Assembly: GCA_003214355.1 (NCBI GenBank)
Contig: QCLS01000012.1
Span: 1-33,115, forward strand
Reading direction: 5' to 3'
From: Prochlorococcus sp. AG-418-C09
GTDB lineage: Bacteria > Cyanobacteriota > Cyanobacteriia > PCC-6307 > Cyanobiaceae
Length of the DNA stretch: 33,115 bases
Positions within the stretch are counted from its first letter, which is position 1. Every line of letters begins with the position of its first letter. The notes beneath the pieces were generated by a model, which saw only the letters and a program-made list of their open reading frames with translations, was not told the origin of the DNA and ran no database searches. Both the position numbers and the translations under genes were made by a program. This document shows, piece after piece, positions 17,828 to 27,309 of this stretch.

Positions 17828-17879
17828 GGGGCTTTACATTCATAAGTGTGAACAATATAACGTAGTTCAAAATTAAATT

Positions 17880-17915
17880 AATAATTAATAATCACTTTTA
17901 AGTATATTAATTATT
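17880..17915. repeat. AT-rich inverted repeat upstream of ppx
   Basis: AATAATTAAT at 17880-17889 and ATTAATTATT at 17906-17915 form a perfect ten-base inverted repeat with a 16-base spacer. It lies in the divergent gap between the prenyltransferase gene and ppx, with its right edge 37 bases before the ppx start. It could be an operator or a leader hairpin, but AT-only repeats also arise by chance in such DNA. Confidence 0.3.
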
Positions 17916-17952
17916 GTGTTTTATTTCTTTATGGTTTTAAAGATCAAAATAA

Positions 17953-19542
17953 ATGCAAAATAAATCCAACGACCCTTCATTGAAAGATATTTTTGTTGCA
18001 TCAATAGATATTGGAACAAATTCCACTCATCTATTAATTGCTCAGATAAATGAAGATCTTAAATCTTTCACTATCAAATTTACTGAGAAATCAACTACAA
18101 GACTTGGTGAAAGAGATGAAGAGGGAAATCTTAGAGAAGATGCAATTCAAAGAGTCTTAACAACCTTAAAAAGATTCAAAGATTATTGTATGAGCTATAA
18201 TGTTGATACTATACTTGCGGCTGCTACAAGTGCCGTTAGAGAATCGCCAAATGGTAGAGATTTAATTAGTCGTATCAAAGATGATATCGGTTTCGACATA
18301 GAACTGATAAGTGGAGTAGAAGAAGCAAGGCTGATATATCTAGGGGTTTTATCAGGGATGGCACTTGAAGATAAATCTTACGTAATTATTGATATTGGAG
18401 GAGGTTCTACTGAATTAATATTGGCTAATAACCAAGAAACAAAAGCTTTGACTAGTTCAAGAGTAGGCGCAGTTAGATTAAAAAATGACTTCTTTGATGA
18501 AAATCAATTAAGTAAGTCTAGGGTAAACTTCTTAAAAACTTTTATAAAAGGTTCCCTTGAACCTGCTGTAGGTAAAATCCTAAAGAGATTAGAAAAAGAT
18601 GAGACAATCTCATTAATAGCAACTAGTGGAACTGCTTCAGCTATTGGAAACTTAATTGCATACGAATTAACTCATACAAAGCAAAAAATGCAGGGATATA
18701 TATTTTCTAAGAACAACTTAGAAATGATTCTCCAAAAGTTGATTAACATGTCAGATTCTGAAATAAGGAAAGTTCCTCTTTTAAGTGAAAGAAGAGCTGA
18801 AATAATAATTCCAGGAGCACTAATTTTGGATACCTCAATGGATATGTTGAAGGCAAGAGAATTGATTCTTAGTGAAAGAGCTTTAAGAGAGGGACTGGTA
18901 GTTGATTGGATGATAAGAAAAGGTATGTTACAAAGTAGATTTAGTATTCAGAGTAATGTAAGAAAGACAACTGTCTTGCACCAGGCACAGAAGTTTGGAG
19001 TTGATAAATTGAGATCCGATAAAATAACTAAATTGGCTTTCAGAATTTACGAGCAGACTAGAAATATCCTACATAATGACCAAAACGATAAGGGAAAGAA
19101 TCTATTATGGGCCGCTTGCTATCTATTTAATTGTGGTAAGCAGATTAACTTAAGTGCTTACCATAAACATTCTTGGTATTTGATTAAGAATTTCGATTTA
19201 CTAGGCTATTCTCAGGCTGAGACAAATATTATTGCTTCAATAGTTAGATATCACAGAAAGAGTTTACCCAAGAAAAGACATGAATCTTGGCAGAGTTTAC
19301 ATACAAAAGAAGATAAAAATATTGTTCTTGAAATGTCTTTGATTTTGAGATTAACTGCTGCATTAGATAAAAGACCAGATCCCACGATAAGTTCAATTGA
19401 TATTAAATTAATAAATGATCATTTGTCTTTTCAGTTAATCCCTTCAAACTTTAGTCAAGATATTTTACTTGAAAAATGGAGTTTAGAATCTTGCTCAGAT
19501 GCTGTAAAAGAATTAAAAGATTTAAAATTAATAGTGTCTTAA
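17953..19542 (+). CDS. ppx: Exopolyphosphatase / guanosine pentaphosphatase family
   Basis: Ppx removes terminal phosphate from polyphosphate; relatives (GppA) hydrolyse pppGpp. The 529-residue protein has an ASKHA ATPase-type fold, with SIDIGTNSTHLL at 18-29 as the first phosphate loop, SGVEEARLIYLG at about 120-131 and IDIGGGSTEL at 146-155 as the second. The C-terminal third looks like the HD-type domain of long Ppx proteins. Polyphosphate turnover is the likelier role for a phosphate-limited marine cell, but Ppx and GppA are not separable by motif. Its stop shares TTAA (19539-19542) with the convergent gene. Confidence 0.92.
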   Translation: MQNKSNDPSLKDIFVASIDIGTNSTHLLIAQINEDLKSFTIKFTEKSTTRLGERDEEGNLREDAIQRVLTTLKRFKDYCMSYNVDTILAAATSAVRESPNGRDLISRIKDDIGFDIELISGVEEARLIYLGVLSGMALEDKSYVIIDIGGGSTELILANNQETKALTSSRVGAVRLKNDFFDENQLSKSRVNFLKTFIKGSLEPAVGKILKRLEKDETISLIATSGTASAIGNLIAYELTHTKQKMQGYIFSKNNLEMILQKLINMSDSEIRKVPLLSERRAEIIIPGALILDTSMDMLKARELILSERALREGLVVDWMIRKGMLQSRFSIQSNVRKTTVLHQAQKFGVDKLRSDKITKLAFRIYEQTRNILHNDQNDKGKNLLWAACYLFNCGKQINLSAYHKHSWYLIKNFDLLGYSQAETNIIASIVRYHRKSLPKKRHESWQSLHTKEDKNIVLEMSLILRLTAALDKRPDPTISSIDIKLINDHLSFQLIPSNFSQDILLEKWSLESCSDAVKELKDLKLIVS

Positions 19543-20036
19543 TTTTGTTTAATTAATTCATTAGTATTGGATTCATTAAAAGTCTCTGCAAGTTTATTGA
19601 AAATAAAAGAAGAAGAAAATAAACCAACTAATCCAGATATTATTACAACACTAATGAAAAAATAAGGATTACTCTTGACTGGTTTTTCTTCATAATCTGT
19701 ATAAGCTTCTTTATCCTTAAGTTCAATCTCTTTAGTTTCTGTCTTGACATTCTTATCATTAAGTTCTCCTGATATCAAATGAATATCAAGTTTTAATTTC
19801 TCTGATATCCTTTTTACCATTGCCCTAATAAAAACTTTCTCTGGGAGTAGATCTTCTATTCCCTCTTCAATAGCTTTTAATTGTTGTTCACTGATTTTTA
19901 ATATTGATGCAAGTTCGCTAATTGATTGGTTTCTGCTTATTCTTGCTTCTTTAATGTGATTTCCTATTTTTGATAAAGAGAAATCATTTATTGATTTTTT
20001 TTTACCAAAATCTTTATTAATTATTTTTTTGTCCAA
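19539..20036 (-). CDS. RodZ-like HTH protein with one membrane segment
   Basis: The 165-residue protein has an N-terminal helix-turn-helix of the RodZ/Xre kind (about 22-85, with IGNHIKEARISRNQSISELA and ISEQQLKAIEEG). A charged linker follows, then a single membrane segment at about 125-146 and a short tail. RodZ normally links MreB filaments to the membrane through this HTH. This version lacks the large periplasmic domain of E. coli RodZ, and the lineage is coccoid, so its partner is unclear. The best start is TTG at 20036, since the next methionine lies beyond the HTH. It follows cobM by 89 bases. Confidence 0.72.
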   Translation of the reverse strand: MDKKIINKDFGKKKSINDFSLSKIGNHIKEARISRNQSISELASILKISEQQLKAIEEGIEDLLPEKVFIRAMVKRISEKLKLDIHLISGELNDKNVKTETKEIELKDKEAYTDYEEKPVKSNPYFFISVVIISGLVGLFSSSFIFNKLAETFNESNTNELIKQN

Positions 20037-20125
20037 AACGTTGAATTTTTCACTAATTATAATGACTAATTAATATCTATCAACTTTAAACAAATAATTA
20101 ATTTCACGAGTAAAAATAGTCTCAA

Positions 20126-20881
20126 TTATTTAGGGCGAAATAAATGTTTGTAATTTGGATCATATAGGTTGGATGATTTGCTGAAGTTACTTAGTGCTGG
20201 GCTAATAATATAAATAGTTGTGCGAATAAGTTTTTTATCATGCGTAAATTTCTCCATATCTTTAAGTTCAATTAGAGCTGTCCATCCGTCTTCCCAAGAG
20301 ACTCTGTATCCTACTATTACTTTTGTTTTTGGATCGTAAGACTCTAATAAGACCTCCTGTGCACGTTTTACATGTCGGGCACTTAAATAAAGACATAATG
20401 AAGAGTTTATACTTGCTAGATTATGAAGCGACTCTCTGTCTGGCATGCCGGTTCTTCCGCCTGCTCTTGATAGAATTATTGTCTGAGTCACCCCTGGGAT
20501 TGTTAACTCTGCTTGATGATATGAAGCAGTAACCTGGAAGGCACTAATGCCAGGAATCACTTCACACGAAATATTTGATTGATTTAATATGTTTATTTGC
20601 TCGGCGATTGCTCCAAATAGGCAAGGATCACCATCATGCAGCCTTACAACTTTCTTACCCTCCTTCACTTTGGTTATCATCATTTCTGTAATCACATTCA
20701 GATCAAGTGAACTTGTTTTTATCTTTTCGGCATTTTTGTTAGCAAAATCTAATATTTTTTGTGGAATTAAAGAATCTGTCCAGAATAAAACTTCACTAGT
20801 TTGAATCAATTTCATTGCTTTAATAGTTAATAAATCAGGATCTCCTGGACCAACGCCAACAAACGATATTTTTTTGTTCAT
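20126..20881 (-). CDS. cobM: Precorrin-4 C11-methyltransferase
   Basis: CobM adds the C11 methyl group from S-adenosylmethionine during corrin ring synthesis (CbiF in the anaerobic route, as expected for cyanobacteria). The 251-residue protein shows the tetrapyrrole methyltransferase motifs VGVGPGDPDLLT at 8-19 and RLHDGDPCLFGAIAEQ at about 80-95. SRAGGRTGMP, typical of the C11 methylase, follows. It starts three bases after lgt ends, so it is probably translated from the petC-petA-lgt-cobM transcript. Together with the CobT-like gene at 818 it supports cobamide production by this organism. Confidence 0.93.
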   Translation of the reverse strand: MNKKISFVGVGPGDPDLLTIKAMKLIQTSEVLFWTDSLIPQKILDFANKNAEKIKTSSLDLNVITEMMITKVKEGKKVVRLHDGDPCLFGAIAEQINILNQSNISCEVIPGISAFQVTASYHQAELTIPGVTQTIILSRAGGRTGMPDRESLHNLASINSSLCLYLSARHVKRAQEVLLESYDPKTKVIVGYRVSWEDGWTALIELKDMEKFTHDKKLIRTTIYIISPALSNFSKSSNLYDPNYKHLFRPK

Positions 20882-20884
20882 ATT

Positions 20885-21805
20885 TTAAGTCTTTCTATTG
20901 TTCTGATCTCTAAAAGTAGCACTCACTCTTTGCTTTCTGCTTGGTTTTAACTTTAGAAAATATAACCATATCAATCCAGAAGAAAATAAGCAAATACTTA
21001 TAAACTGAGCAACTCTCAATCCCCCCTCACAAAAAGGTGGTAAAGCACCCAAGCAAAGAGAGTCTATCCTTAACCCCTCAATCCAAAATCTTCCAAAGCT
21101 ATAAGTAAGAATATAAGTGCAACTAATTAAACCTGGGGTTATTAATTTGGATTTGTATTGTCGATAGAAAATATAGATTAATATAAAAAAAATTATAGAA
21201 TTAAGTATTGATTCATAAAGGAAAGTTGGATGAAAGAAATTAGATTCTTGAAATTCAAAAGGTCTATTTATTAATGGTATATATAGCTTCCATGGCAAAT
21301 TAGTAGGAATTCCAAATGCCTCATTATTAAAGTAATTGCCCCATCTTCCAATGGCTTGCCCTAAGATTACTGATGGTAAGATTATGTCAAGAAATTCTCT
21401 GAAAGAGATTTTTCTGGCTCTGCAAAAAACAAGTATTGATAACGATCCAGCTATTAAAGCTCCATGTATTGCAATACCCCCTTCCCAAACAGCTAAAAAA
21501 GTGGGGATTTTAATTGTAAGATTTAGTAATCTTATATTAGTAAAAAAATTATATCCCGAGAATTGCCTAAATTCGAAAAGAACATAATAAACTCTAGCTC
21601 CTATTATTGAACTTATAATCAAAGAGGGTAAAAGATTACCTATATGAGTTGGGTCTATACCTCTGAGCTTGGCAAGCCTTTTTGATATAAACATACCTAT
21701 TAAAACTGAGATTGATATTAATAATCCATACCATCTAATACTATATGAACCAATTCTTAATATTTCAGCTCCTGGTGAGGTAGGGAAAGATAAATAAAGA
21801 TGCAT
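20885..21805 (-). CDS. lgt: Prolipoprotein diacylglyceryl transferase
   Basis: Lgt moves diacylglycerol from phosphatidylglycerol to the lipobox cysteine of prelipoproteins in the plasma membrane. The 306-residue protein has about seven membrane segments. Family landmarks are IRWYGLLI at 23-30, [10 protein letters not shown] with His114 and the signature [13 protein letters not shown] at 153-165, followed by HPTFLYES at 192-199. It sits 11 bases after petA and three bases before cobM in one orientation. A client lipoprotein with a clear lipobox is encoded at 1972. Confidence 0.95.
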   Translation of the reverse strand: MHLYLSFPTSPGAEILRIGSYSIRWYGLLISISVLIGMFISKRLAKLRGIDPTHIGNLLPSLIISSIIGARVYYVLFEFRQFSGYNFFTNIRLLNLTIKIPTFLAVWEGGIAIHGALIAGSLSILVFCRARKISFREFLDIILPSVILGQAIGRWGNYFNNEAFGIPTNLPWKLYIPLINRPFEFQESNFFHPTFLYESILNSIIFFILIYIFYRQYKSKLITPGLISCTYILTYSFGRFWIEGLRIDSLCLGALPPFCEGGLRVAQFISICLFSSGLIWLYFLKLKPSRKQRVSATFRDQNNRKT

Positions 21806-21816
21806 TAATTGGGTGA

Positions 21817-22770
21817 TTAGATACCTTCAGCAGCCTGGACTTTTTCTACTTGCTTCTTCTTAAGAACAAGTAGTATTTGAGTTAATCCAACTCCTATAAA
21901 GAAGACAATAAGACCTATGACTCTGTAGGGGCTTTGCAATACAACTTCAGTATCTAACTGTCCGAATCCTCCAACATTTGGATCATTAGTAAGAGGGTCT
22001 CCGGTTTTTATCTCATCATTTATTTCAACAATCAGTTGTGTACCAATTGGAAGATTTTCCGTAGTTATATTACCATCACTGTTGGCTATGTTTATCGCCA
22101 GTGATCCATCATCATTTGTATCAATACTACTTACAGTTCCTGAACTAGAGGCGGTAAATAATGCATTATTACTTTTCTCACCATTTGGATAAACTTGTCC
22201 TCTGCCTCTATTCGCACCAACATGTATTGAATATTTACCATAATGATATTCTTTGTTTGTCGAAGGATCTGGAGAGAGAACAGGGAAAATAATTTCTTTA
22301 TTATTATCTCCAGGTAAAGGACCAACAATAATTATATTATCTTTTTCCTCACTATAATTTGTGAAATATACACCTTCCGTTTCTTCTTTAATTTCATCGC
22401 TCCATCTATCTTGAGGGGCTAACTTAAATCCATCAGGTAGCATTACAACCGCTCCAACTTGCAAAGGTACTTCTGATCCATCGGCTCCAATTTCTTTAAG
22501 ATCATTCTTATAAGGAATCTTTACCACTGCCTTAAAAACGCTGTCGGCACCAACAGATTGAGGCACTTCTGCAATAGTAGGCATTTGCGCTAAATGACAG
22601 TTTGCGCATACTATTTTCCCTGTAGCTTCCCTTGGCGATTCATAGTTTTGTTGTGCCCAAAAAGGGTATGCACTTACTTGATTAGGAGCAAAGAGGAAGA
22701 CTAAGATTGCAAAAAGTGAACAGATAAAATAAAGTGTCTTTTTCATGAGTTTGTTTTCTAGTTTATACAT
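21817..22770 (-). CDS. petA: Cytochrome f of the b6f complex
   Basis: Cytochrome f passes electrons from the Rieske centre to plastocyanin or cytochrome c6 on the lumen side of the thylakoid. A signal peptide precedes the mature N-terminus YPFWAQQNY; Tyr35 in this numbering supplies the unusual axial ligand through its amino group. The heme site is CANCH at 55-59. A C-terminal membrane anchor ([16 protein letters not shown]) precedes a basic stromal tail. The ATG at 22770 gives 317 residues. A second ATG at 22746 would give 309 and a tidier signal peptide, so the true start is uncertain. It lies six bases after petC. Confidence 0.96.
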   Translation of the reverse strand: MYKLENKLMKKTLYFICSLFAILVFLFAPNQVSAYPFWAQQNYESPREATGKIVCANCHLAQMPTIAEVPQSVGADSVFKAVVKIPYKNDLKEIGADGSEVPLQVGAVVMLPDGFKLAPQDRWSDEIKEETEGVYFTNYSEEKDNIIIVGPLPGDNNKEIIFPVLSPDPSTNKEYHYGKYSIHVGANRGRGQVYPNGEKSNNALFTASSSGTVSSIDTNDDGSLAINIANSDGNITTENLPIGTQLIVEINDEIKTGDPLTNDPNVGGFGQLDTEVVLQSPYRVIGLIVFFIGVGLTQILLVLKKKQVEKVQAAEGI

Positions 22771-22776
22771 AATCTT

Positions 22777-23313
22777 TTAGGCCCACCATGGTTTTTCATT
22801 AGTCCTAAAGTCTATTTCAGACCATTGTTTGACAAGAACTGAATCATCTTCAATTTCAACATGGGCTAACGCTAATGAAAGTGGGGCCGGTCCTCTTACA
22901 ACTTTCCCGTTGGAGTCATATTGGCTGCCATGACAAGGACAAATAAATTTGTTTGCTCCACTATCCCATGGAACAACACATCCTAAATGTGTACAAATAG
23001 CATTAAGTCCGAAATCACTTATTTCTCCATTATTTTCAACAATTAGATAAGTTGGATCACCTTTTAACCCTTGAACTAGGTTTCTGTCGCCAGCTTGATG
23101 ATTTGATAGCCAACCTGTTTTTGTAACTGGATTTCCAAGTTCATCTTTTGCAGATGTACCACCACCGCCTCCTCCAGCTCTTAGAGGCATGAAATAATTT
23201 GCAACTGGATATAAAGCTCCTAATGCAACACCTGTGGCTGTACCAAATGTTAGAAGATTCATGAATTGCCTTCGACCCATGGAAGGAACATCATTGGAAC
23301 TTAATTGAGTCAT
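22777..23313 (-). CDS. petC: Rieske iron-sulfur protein of the b6f complex
   Basis: This 178-residue subunit carries the 2Fe-2S cluster that takes electrons from plastoquinol. The cluster ligands are Cys107/His109 in CTHLGC and Cys125/His128 in CPCHG; Cys112 and Cys127 form the disulfide. A single membrane segment (about 20-42) is preceded by GRRQFMN at 13-19, a twin-arginine motif consistent with Tat-dependent insertion. A flexible run of six glycines at 47-52 is the hinge. It heads the petC-petA-lgt-cobM gene string and diverges from DUF3067 over 125 bases. Confidence 0.97.
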   Translation of the reverse strand: MTQLSSNDVPSMGRRQFMNLLTFGTATGVALGALYPVANYFMPLRAGGGGGGTSAKDELGNPVTKTGWLSNHQAGDRNLVQGLKGDPTYLIVENNGEISDFGLNAICTHLGCVVPWDSGANKFICPCHGSQYDSNGKVVRGPAPLSLALAHVEIEDDSVLVKQWSEIDFRTNEKPWWA

Positions 23314-23438
23314 TCGATACTATGATCTGTTATTTATTAATTATTATGGAACAAATTGCATGATTTCTGTTAGAAATAGATAGGACTTTTAATAATTTAT
23401 AGGGTTTAGCTTGCCGTTAAACATCTCATTCTTAACTT

Positions 23439-23756
23439 ATGAAACCATTGGAAGTTGATGAAGTGATTTTCTATTTAGAGAATAGATGGGGTAAAAGGTA
23501 CGATTTTAGACTTTTTAAGAGACAAAACCACGTGTATTTTCAGATGATGTGGAAATATCTTGAGCAGGAATCATTCCCCTTGACGGAAGAAGAATATAAA
23601 AATTCGCTAGCAGATAAAATTGAAATCTTGAACAGAGGTGGTTACTCTGATCAGGTAAGAAATTGGTTCATGACTGTAAACTGTAGACCTAGACTAGGAA
23701 GAGCTGTAAGCCTTCAACTGATGGTTAATGAGAAGATGAAAGAGTTTTTGCTTTAA
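23439..23756 (+). CDS. DUF3067-like conserved protein
   Basis: The 105-residue soluble protein begins LEVDEVIFYLENRWGKRYDF, a pattern I associate with the cyanobacteria/plant-specific DUF3067 family of unknown function. It has no signal peptide or membrane segment and shows a conserved aromatic and basic core (HVYFQMMWKYLEQESFPL). Family members often sit near petC and tatC in cyanobacteria, which hints at a thylakoid-related job but does not prove it. Its last 32 bases overlap the 3' end of the convergent tatC gene, so the final ten or so codons are constrained on both strands. Confidence 0.75.
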   Translation: MKPLEVDEVIFYLENRWGKRYDFRLFKRQNHVYFQMMWKYLEQESFPLTEEEYKNSLADKIEILNRGGYSDQVRNWFMTVNCRPRLGRAVSLQLMVNEKMKEFLL

Positions 23757-24480
23757 TTGATTCTGATAGATATGTCAGCCCAGTGCCCACAAAAAATAAA
23801 AATATTATTGATATTGAAAGTAGAGACATTGTTAATGGGTCAGTAGATGGTGTGATAACTGCAGATAATATGGCAGAAAACATTACAACTATTTTCCAAT
23901 TTGAGATCATTTTTTCTGTTGTTATGATCCCTAGTGATCCTAAAATAAATTGCAAAACTGGCAATTGAAACGCGATAGCTGTACTAGACATCAAAAGTAG
24001 TACAAAATCAAAGTATCTTTCAATAGACCATATTGGTTCAACAATATCAGCCCCAAATTTAATGAAAAAACTCACTGCAGCAGGCACTAATATCCACCAA
24101 GAGAATAATAATCCAAGAAAAAATAATATACCTGAACCTAATACTGCGGGTAAAATCAGGCTCCTTTCTTTACTTGTTAATCCTGGTGAGATAAATAATA
24201 TTATTTGATAAAAAATATAAGGTAGGGAAATTATTAAACCAGTATATCCTGCAATTTTTATGGCTACAAATAAGAATTCACCTGGAGATAATTGTAATAA
24301 TCTTATGCTGTGGGCAGGAATCTCAAGGAAATTTATTATTGGTTTTATTAATAAGAAGCTAACAAAAATTGATATTAATATCGAGTAAATTGAGTTCAAT
24401 AATCTTTGCCTAAGCTCATCTAGGTGGTCACTAAAAGGCATCACTTTATTTCCTTCTAATTCTTTATCAACATTACTCAT
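23725..24480 (-). CDS. tatC: Sec-independent (Tat) translocase protein TatC
   Basis: TatC recognises twin-arginine signals and exports folded proteins. The 251-residue membrane protein has six predicted segments and the hallmark MPFSDHLDELRQRLL at 14-28. SFFIKFGADIVEPIWSIERY follows the third segment, a typical TatC periplasmic/cytosolic junction. Clients probably include PetC and the RR-motif lipoprotein in this window. It is transcribed toward DUF3067 and lies 36 bases downstream of an 86-residue membrane protein gene on the same strand. Confidence 0.94.
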   Translation of the reverse strand: MSNVDKELEGNKVMPFSDHLDELRQRLLNSIYSILISIFVSFLLIKPIINFLEIPAHSIRLLQLSPGEFLFVAIKIAGYTGLIISLPYIFYQIILFISPGLTSKERSLILPAVLGSGILFFLGLLFSWWILVPAAVSFFIKFGADIVEPIWSIERYFDFVLLLMSSTAIAFQLPVLQFILGSLGIITTEKMISNWKIVVMFSAILSAVITPSTDPLTMSLLSISIIFLFFVGTGLTYLSESIKAKTLSSSH

Positions 24481-24516
24481 TGAACTACTAAAACTTGTTC
24501 TATTTTTAGGTGAAAA

Positions 24517-24777
24517 TTATTTATTAATGTTTGTGTTGTTAGGATCTGGTAGAAGAAAAGGAGGGCAATCATTTAGAGATGATTCTCCGTAAGTTTCATA
24601 CTCTCTATATCCACCCATCTTCCCATTAGTTTTCATGAGAGCACTTATAAATGCGAGTAATAAGAATACAGTAGGCGCGCCAATTATTAGAGCGGCACCA
24701 AATAGATATCCAACTATAAATTCAGGAAAAGTATGGTTGCCTAGAAATTCATGAGTGCCTAAAAGAAAATCAAACAT
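24517..24777 (-). CDS. Small membrane protein upstream of tatC, function unknown
   Basis: The 86-residue product has one long hydrophobic segment at about 20-48 (the run from EFIVGYLFG to ISALMK), followed by a glycine/tyrosine patch (GKMGGYREYETYGESS, 52-67) and a proline/asparagine-rich tail. I do not recognise the family. It may be a cyanobacterial thylakoid or photosystem-associated small protein, judging by neighbours petC, petA and tatC, but that is inference. The ATG at 24777 follows a symmetric T/A run (TTTTTTAAAAAATTTTTT around 24778). The reading frame is clean and its codon use resembles the neighbours. Confidence 0.65.
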   Translation of the reverse strand: MFDFLLGTHEFLGNHTFPEFIVGYLFGAALIIGAPTVFLLLAFISALMKTNGKMGGYREYETYGESSLNDCPPFLLPDPNNTNINK

Positions 24778-24810
24778 TTTTTAAAAAATTTTTTATATTA
24801 TAAACTACTT

Positions 24811-26526
24811 TTAACTTTGACAATTTTTTTTTATATATTCTTCGCCTCTTGTTGGATTTCCCCAGATTATCTCTTGTTTGTTAAAAGAAACGCAGCCAAT
24901 GCCTCCTTTATTGATTTTTTGCAAGTCTTTTATTTTTACTAAATTAATTGGAACTTTAAAATTACCTTTTGCTTTACTAAAAAAAGAGGCGATATCGGCG
25001 GAAATCTGAATGTCTTCTAATGTAGGTTTTTTTACTGAAGATTTAAGTACTACATGACTTCCTGGCGATTCTTGTGCATGGAACCAGAGATCACCTTTCT
25101 TAGAATATTTAAAACTAATTAACTCATTTTGCCTCATATTTCTTCCTACTTGAATTATTAAGTTATCAGGAGACGTAAATTCAATTGGGGAGAATTTTGA
25201 ATTAATTGATTTCTTTCTTATGTTTTTATGTTTTTCTTTTATGTTAAATTCTCTTATTAGTTCAGCTTTAAGTTCTTCTAAAAGAGGGATCTTTACTTTT
25301 AGCGACTCTAAATTCAGATAATTTAGATTTTCAAGCATTATACTATACTCATTTAGCCTAAGTATTTTTTGTTCATAGATTTCTACTCTCTCAAGAATTA
25401 GATTCTTAGCTCTTTTTAATTTTTTTGATTTTCTATAAAGTTTTTCAGCATAAATGATATCTCCTTTTGTCAGATTATTATTTAAAAATACATTATCTGC
25501 TTTTTGTTTATAGATTTCAAAGTTCTCTGAGTTGCCAAGTAAATCTTGTTGATGAATTAAGTTTTTCCTCTCTAAGCTCGTTTGTTTAAAAATTAGAGAA
25601 CTTATTTTCTGGAATAAAAGGTTAATTTTGTTTACATCCAAATAATATGAATAGTAATTTTCTAACTCTGCAGGTAAATTGAAAGCTTCTTTTTTTGTTT
25701 TGCTTACTACCGGTCCCCATACTGCATAAAAATAATTATCAAAGATTGAGAATTTGAATTGGTTCTCATTAAAACTGTTGACCCATATTTGCCAGGTTTG
25801 AAATATCTTTTTTAAATTATTAATTTCTATGTTTTCAATGTCTTCGTTCATCAGATTATTTGTTTTTAACCCTGCAAAGTATTCAATCTGCTTCGTTAAA
25901 ATAGGGCTAACTCCTTGATAATTTTTCATAAGACAATCTTTTAGTTTTTCTGGAACGAGAGATATGGTTTCCATCCAAGATTCAAAAGTTTCTTTTTCGC
26001 TGGGTTCTTTTTTGAAATTCTTTGGAGGACTAGAGTAGGTGGATCCAGTTGATATAGTTCTAAAACGCGATTGATTTGCTCTTATTTGCTTGCCTGCAGT
26101 TATTATTTTTAAGTTTTTATCTAAGTAAAAGAAATTACTATGCTTTCCCATTAACTCCATTATCAAATACTTAGTGACTTCTTCTCCTGGTTTCTTTGCA
26201 AATTCAAATCTAATTACTCTCTCATATTTCTCTTGCACAATATTAACTAAAGCCATATATTTAAGTCCATAACTGAGTTGCTTTGCAAGAGTACTCTCTG
26301 TTCCAATTCTTTCAGGTTGCTTGATGCTTATTATCCTTGCAAAATCACCTTGCCAGCTGACCTCTATCCAGTGATGATTACTTACTCCTCTAAAGCAAAG
26401 TTGAATTGTATTTGATTCAGGTTGTTGAGCCTTTTCAAATTTTGATGGTAAAATCTCAACTGACAAATAATGCAATATTGATTTAATGGATGTTATGTCC
26501 ATTATCTGTGGAACACCTTTAGGCAT
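24811..26526 (-). CDS. NFACT family protein (RqcH/Rqc2 homologue)
   Basis: Bacterial RqcH binds obstructed large ribosomal subunits and adds alanine tails that mark stalled chains for decay; older annotations call it fibronectin-binding protein. The 571-residue protein has the expected order: NFACT-N domain, a long lysine-rich coiled coil around residues 330-430, and NFACT-R near the end with DLWFHAQESPGSHVVLK starting at 479. The start is uncertain: ATG 26526 is used here, but ATG 26502 (MDITSIKS) lies eight codons downstream with an AAAGGTG in front of it. It diverges from gmk over 50 bases. Confidence 0.88.
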   Translation of the reverse strand: MPKGVPQIMDITSIKSILHYLSVEILPSKFEKAQQPESNTIQLCFRGVSNHHWIEVSWQGDFARIISIKQPERIGTESTLAKQLSYGLKYMALVNIVQEKYERVIRFEFAKKPGEEVTKYLIMELMGKHSNFFYLDKNLKIITAGKQIRANQSRFRTISTGSTYSSPPKNFKKEPSEKETFESWMETISLVPEKLKDCLMKNYQGVSPILTKQIEYFAGLKTNNLMNEDIENIEINNLKKIFQTWQIWVNSFNENQFKFSIFDNYFYAVWGPVVSKTKKEAFNLPAELENYYSYYLDVNKINLLFQKISSLIFKQTSLERKNLIHQQDLLGNSENFEIYKQKADNVFLNNNLTKGDIIYAEKLYRKSKKLKRAKNLILERVEIYEQKILRLNEYSIMLENLNYLNLESLKVKIPLLEELKAELIREFNIKEKHKNIRKKSINSKFSPIEFTSPDNLIIQVGRNMRQNELISFKYSKKGDLWFHAQESPGSHVVLKSSVKKPTLEDIQISADIASFFSKAKGNFKVPINLVKIKDLQKINKGGIGCVSFNKQEIIWGNPTRGEEYIKKNCQS

Positions 26527-26576
26527 TATTATTTATAAGTTTTTTAAAGTACCAATTTTACAGCAAAATAAAAAAT

Positions 26577-27137
26577 ATGAAAAACCAAAGAAAACTTATT
26601 ATTATCACAGGCCCAAGTGGGGTTGGTAAAGGAACAGTTGTAAAAGAAATATTAGAAAAGAACAATACTTTTTGGCTCTCTATTTCAGCAACTACAAGAG
26701 AACCTAGAATTGGTGAGAAGGATGGTCGAGAATATTATTTTTTAACTAAAAGGAAATTTAGAGAGATGATTATTAAAGGATTATTTTTAGAATGGGCAGA
26801 ATTTGCTGGTAATCTTTATGGCACCTTAGAGGAATCAGTAACCAAAAAAATAAATATTGGAAGTATTGTTATTTTGGAAATTGAAGTAGAAGGTGCAAAG
26901 CAAGTTAGAGAGAAATATCCTAATACTTTATCAATATTTTTACTTCCACCAAGTAAAAAAGAACTTGAAAAGAGGATCAGGAATAGGGCAACCGATAATG
27001 AAGAGTCAATATTAAGACGACTGAAAAGAGCTGAATTTGAAATAGATTCATCTAAAGAATTTGATTTTGCTATTACAAATCAAAATCTTGATGAAACTGT
27101 TGAAGAAATTTTAGAATTAATAAAAGTTTCTAATTAA
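26577..27137 (+). CDS. gmk: Guanylate kinase
   Basis: Gmk phosphorylates GMP to GDP with ATP, an essential step in guanine nucleotide supply. The 186-residue protein has the P-loop GPSGVGKG at 12-19, followed by SATTREPRIGEKDGREYYF and the GMP-binding EWAEFAGNLYGT. The C-terminal IRNRATDNEESILRRLKRA is the lid region. All expected blocks are present and the length is normal. It ends five bases before the convergent psaJ. Confidence 0.96.
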   Translation: MKNQRKLIIITGPSGVGKGTVVKEILEKNNTFWLSISATTREPRIGEKDGREYYFLTKRKFREMIIKGLFLEWAEFAGNLYGTLEESVTKKINIGSIVILEIEVEGAKQVREKYPNTLSIFLLPPSKKELEKRIRNRATDNEESILRRLKRAEFEIDSSKEFDFAITNQNLDETVEEILELIKVSN

Positions 27138-27142
27138 TTTAA

Positions 27143-27277
27143 TTAATTCATAGGGTGGAATAATAAATCTGGAAAGAATCTATTAAATTCAATTATTATT
27201 CCAGCTGTTATGGTCAGCCAAACTGCTGCAACGACGGGAGCAGATCTAATAAACTTTGTATTTAGGATTTTGAACAT
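27143..27277 (-). CDS. psaJ: Photosystem I subunit IX
   Basis: A 44-codon frame on the minus strand starts at ATG 27277 and stops at 27143. The product begins [20 protein letters not shown], continues with a hydrophobic [19 protein letters not shown] and ends FHPMN. This is the standard PsaJ pattern: a single membrane helix with the IEFNRFFPD chlorophyll-site motif. PsaJ holds PsaF in place at the edge of photosystem I. It lies 32 bases after psaF, the usual psaF-psaJ order. Its short length makes it easy to miss. Confidence 0.95.
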   Translation of the reverse strand: MFKILNTKFIRSAPVVAAVWLTITAGIIIEFNRFFPDLLFHPMN

Positions 27278-27309
27278 TTTAAGTGTTTGAATAATTATTT
27301 TGGGTGAGT

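Noticed and set aside
23783-23968. Plus-strand open frame inside tatC
   Set aside because: It is antisense to a clear TatC and has no family pattern.
24778-24810. Symmetric T/A tract between the NFACT gene and the 86-residue gene as a terminator
   Set aside because: The palindrome contains only A and T, and the flanking genes are on the same strand; it is more likely promoter or spacer sequence.
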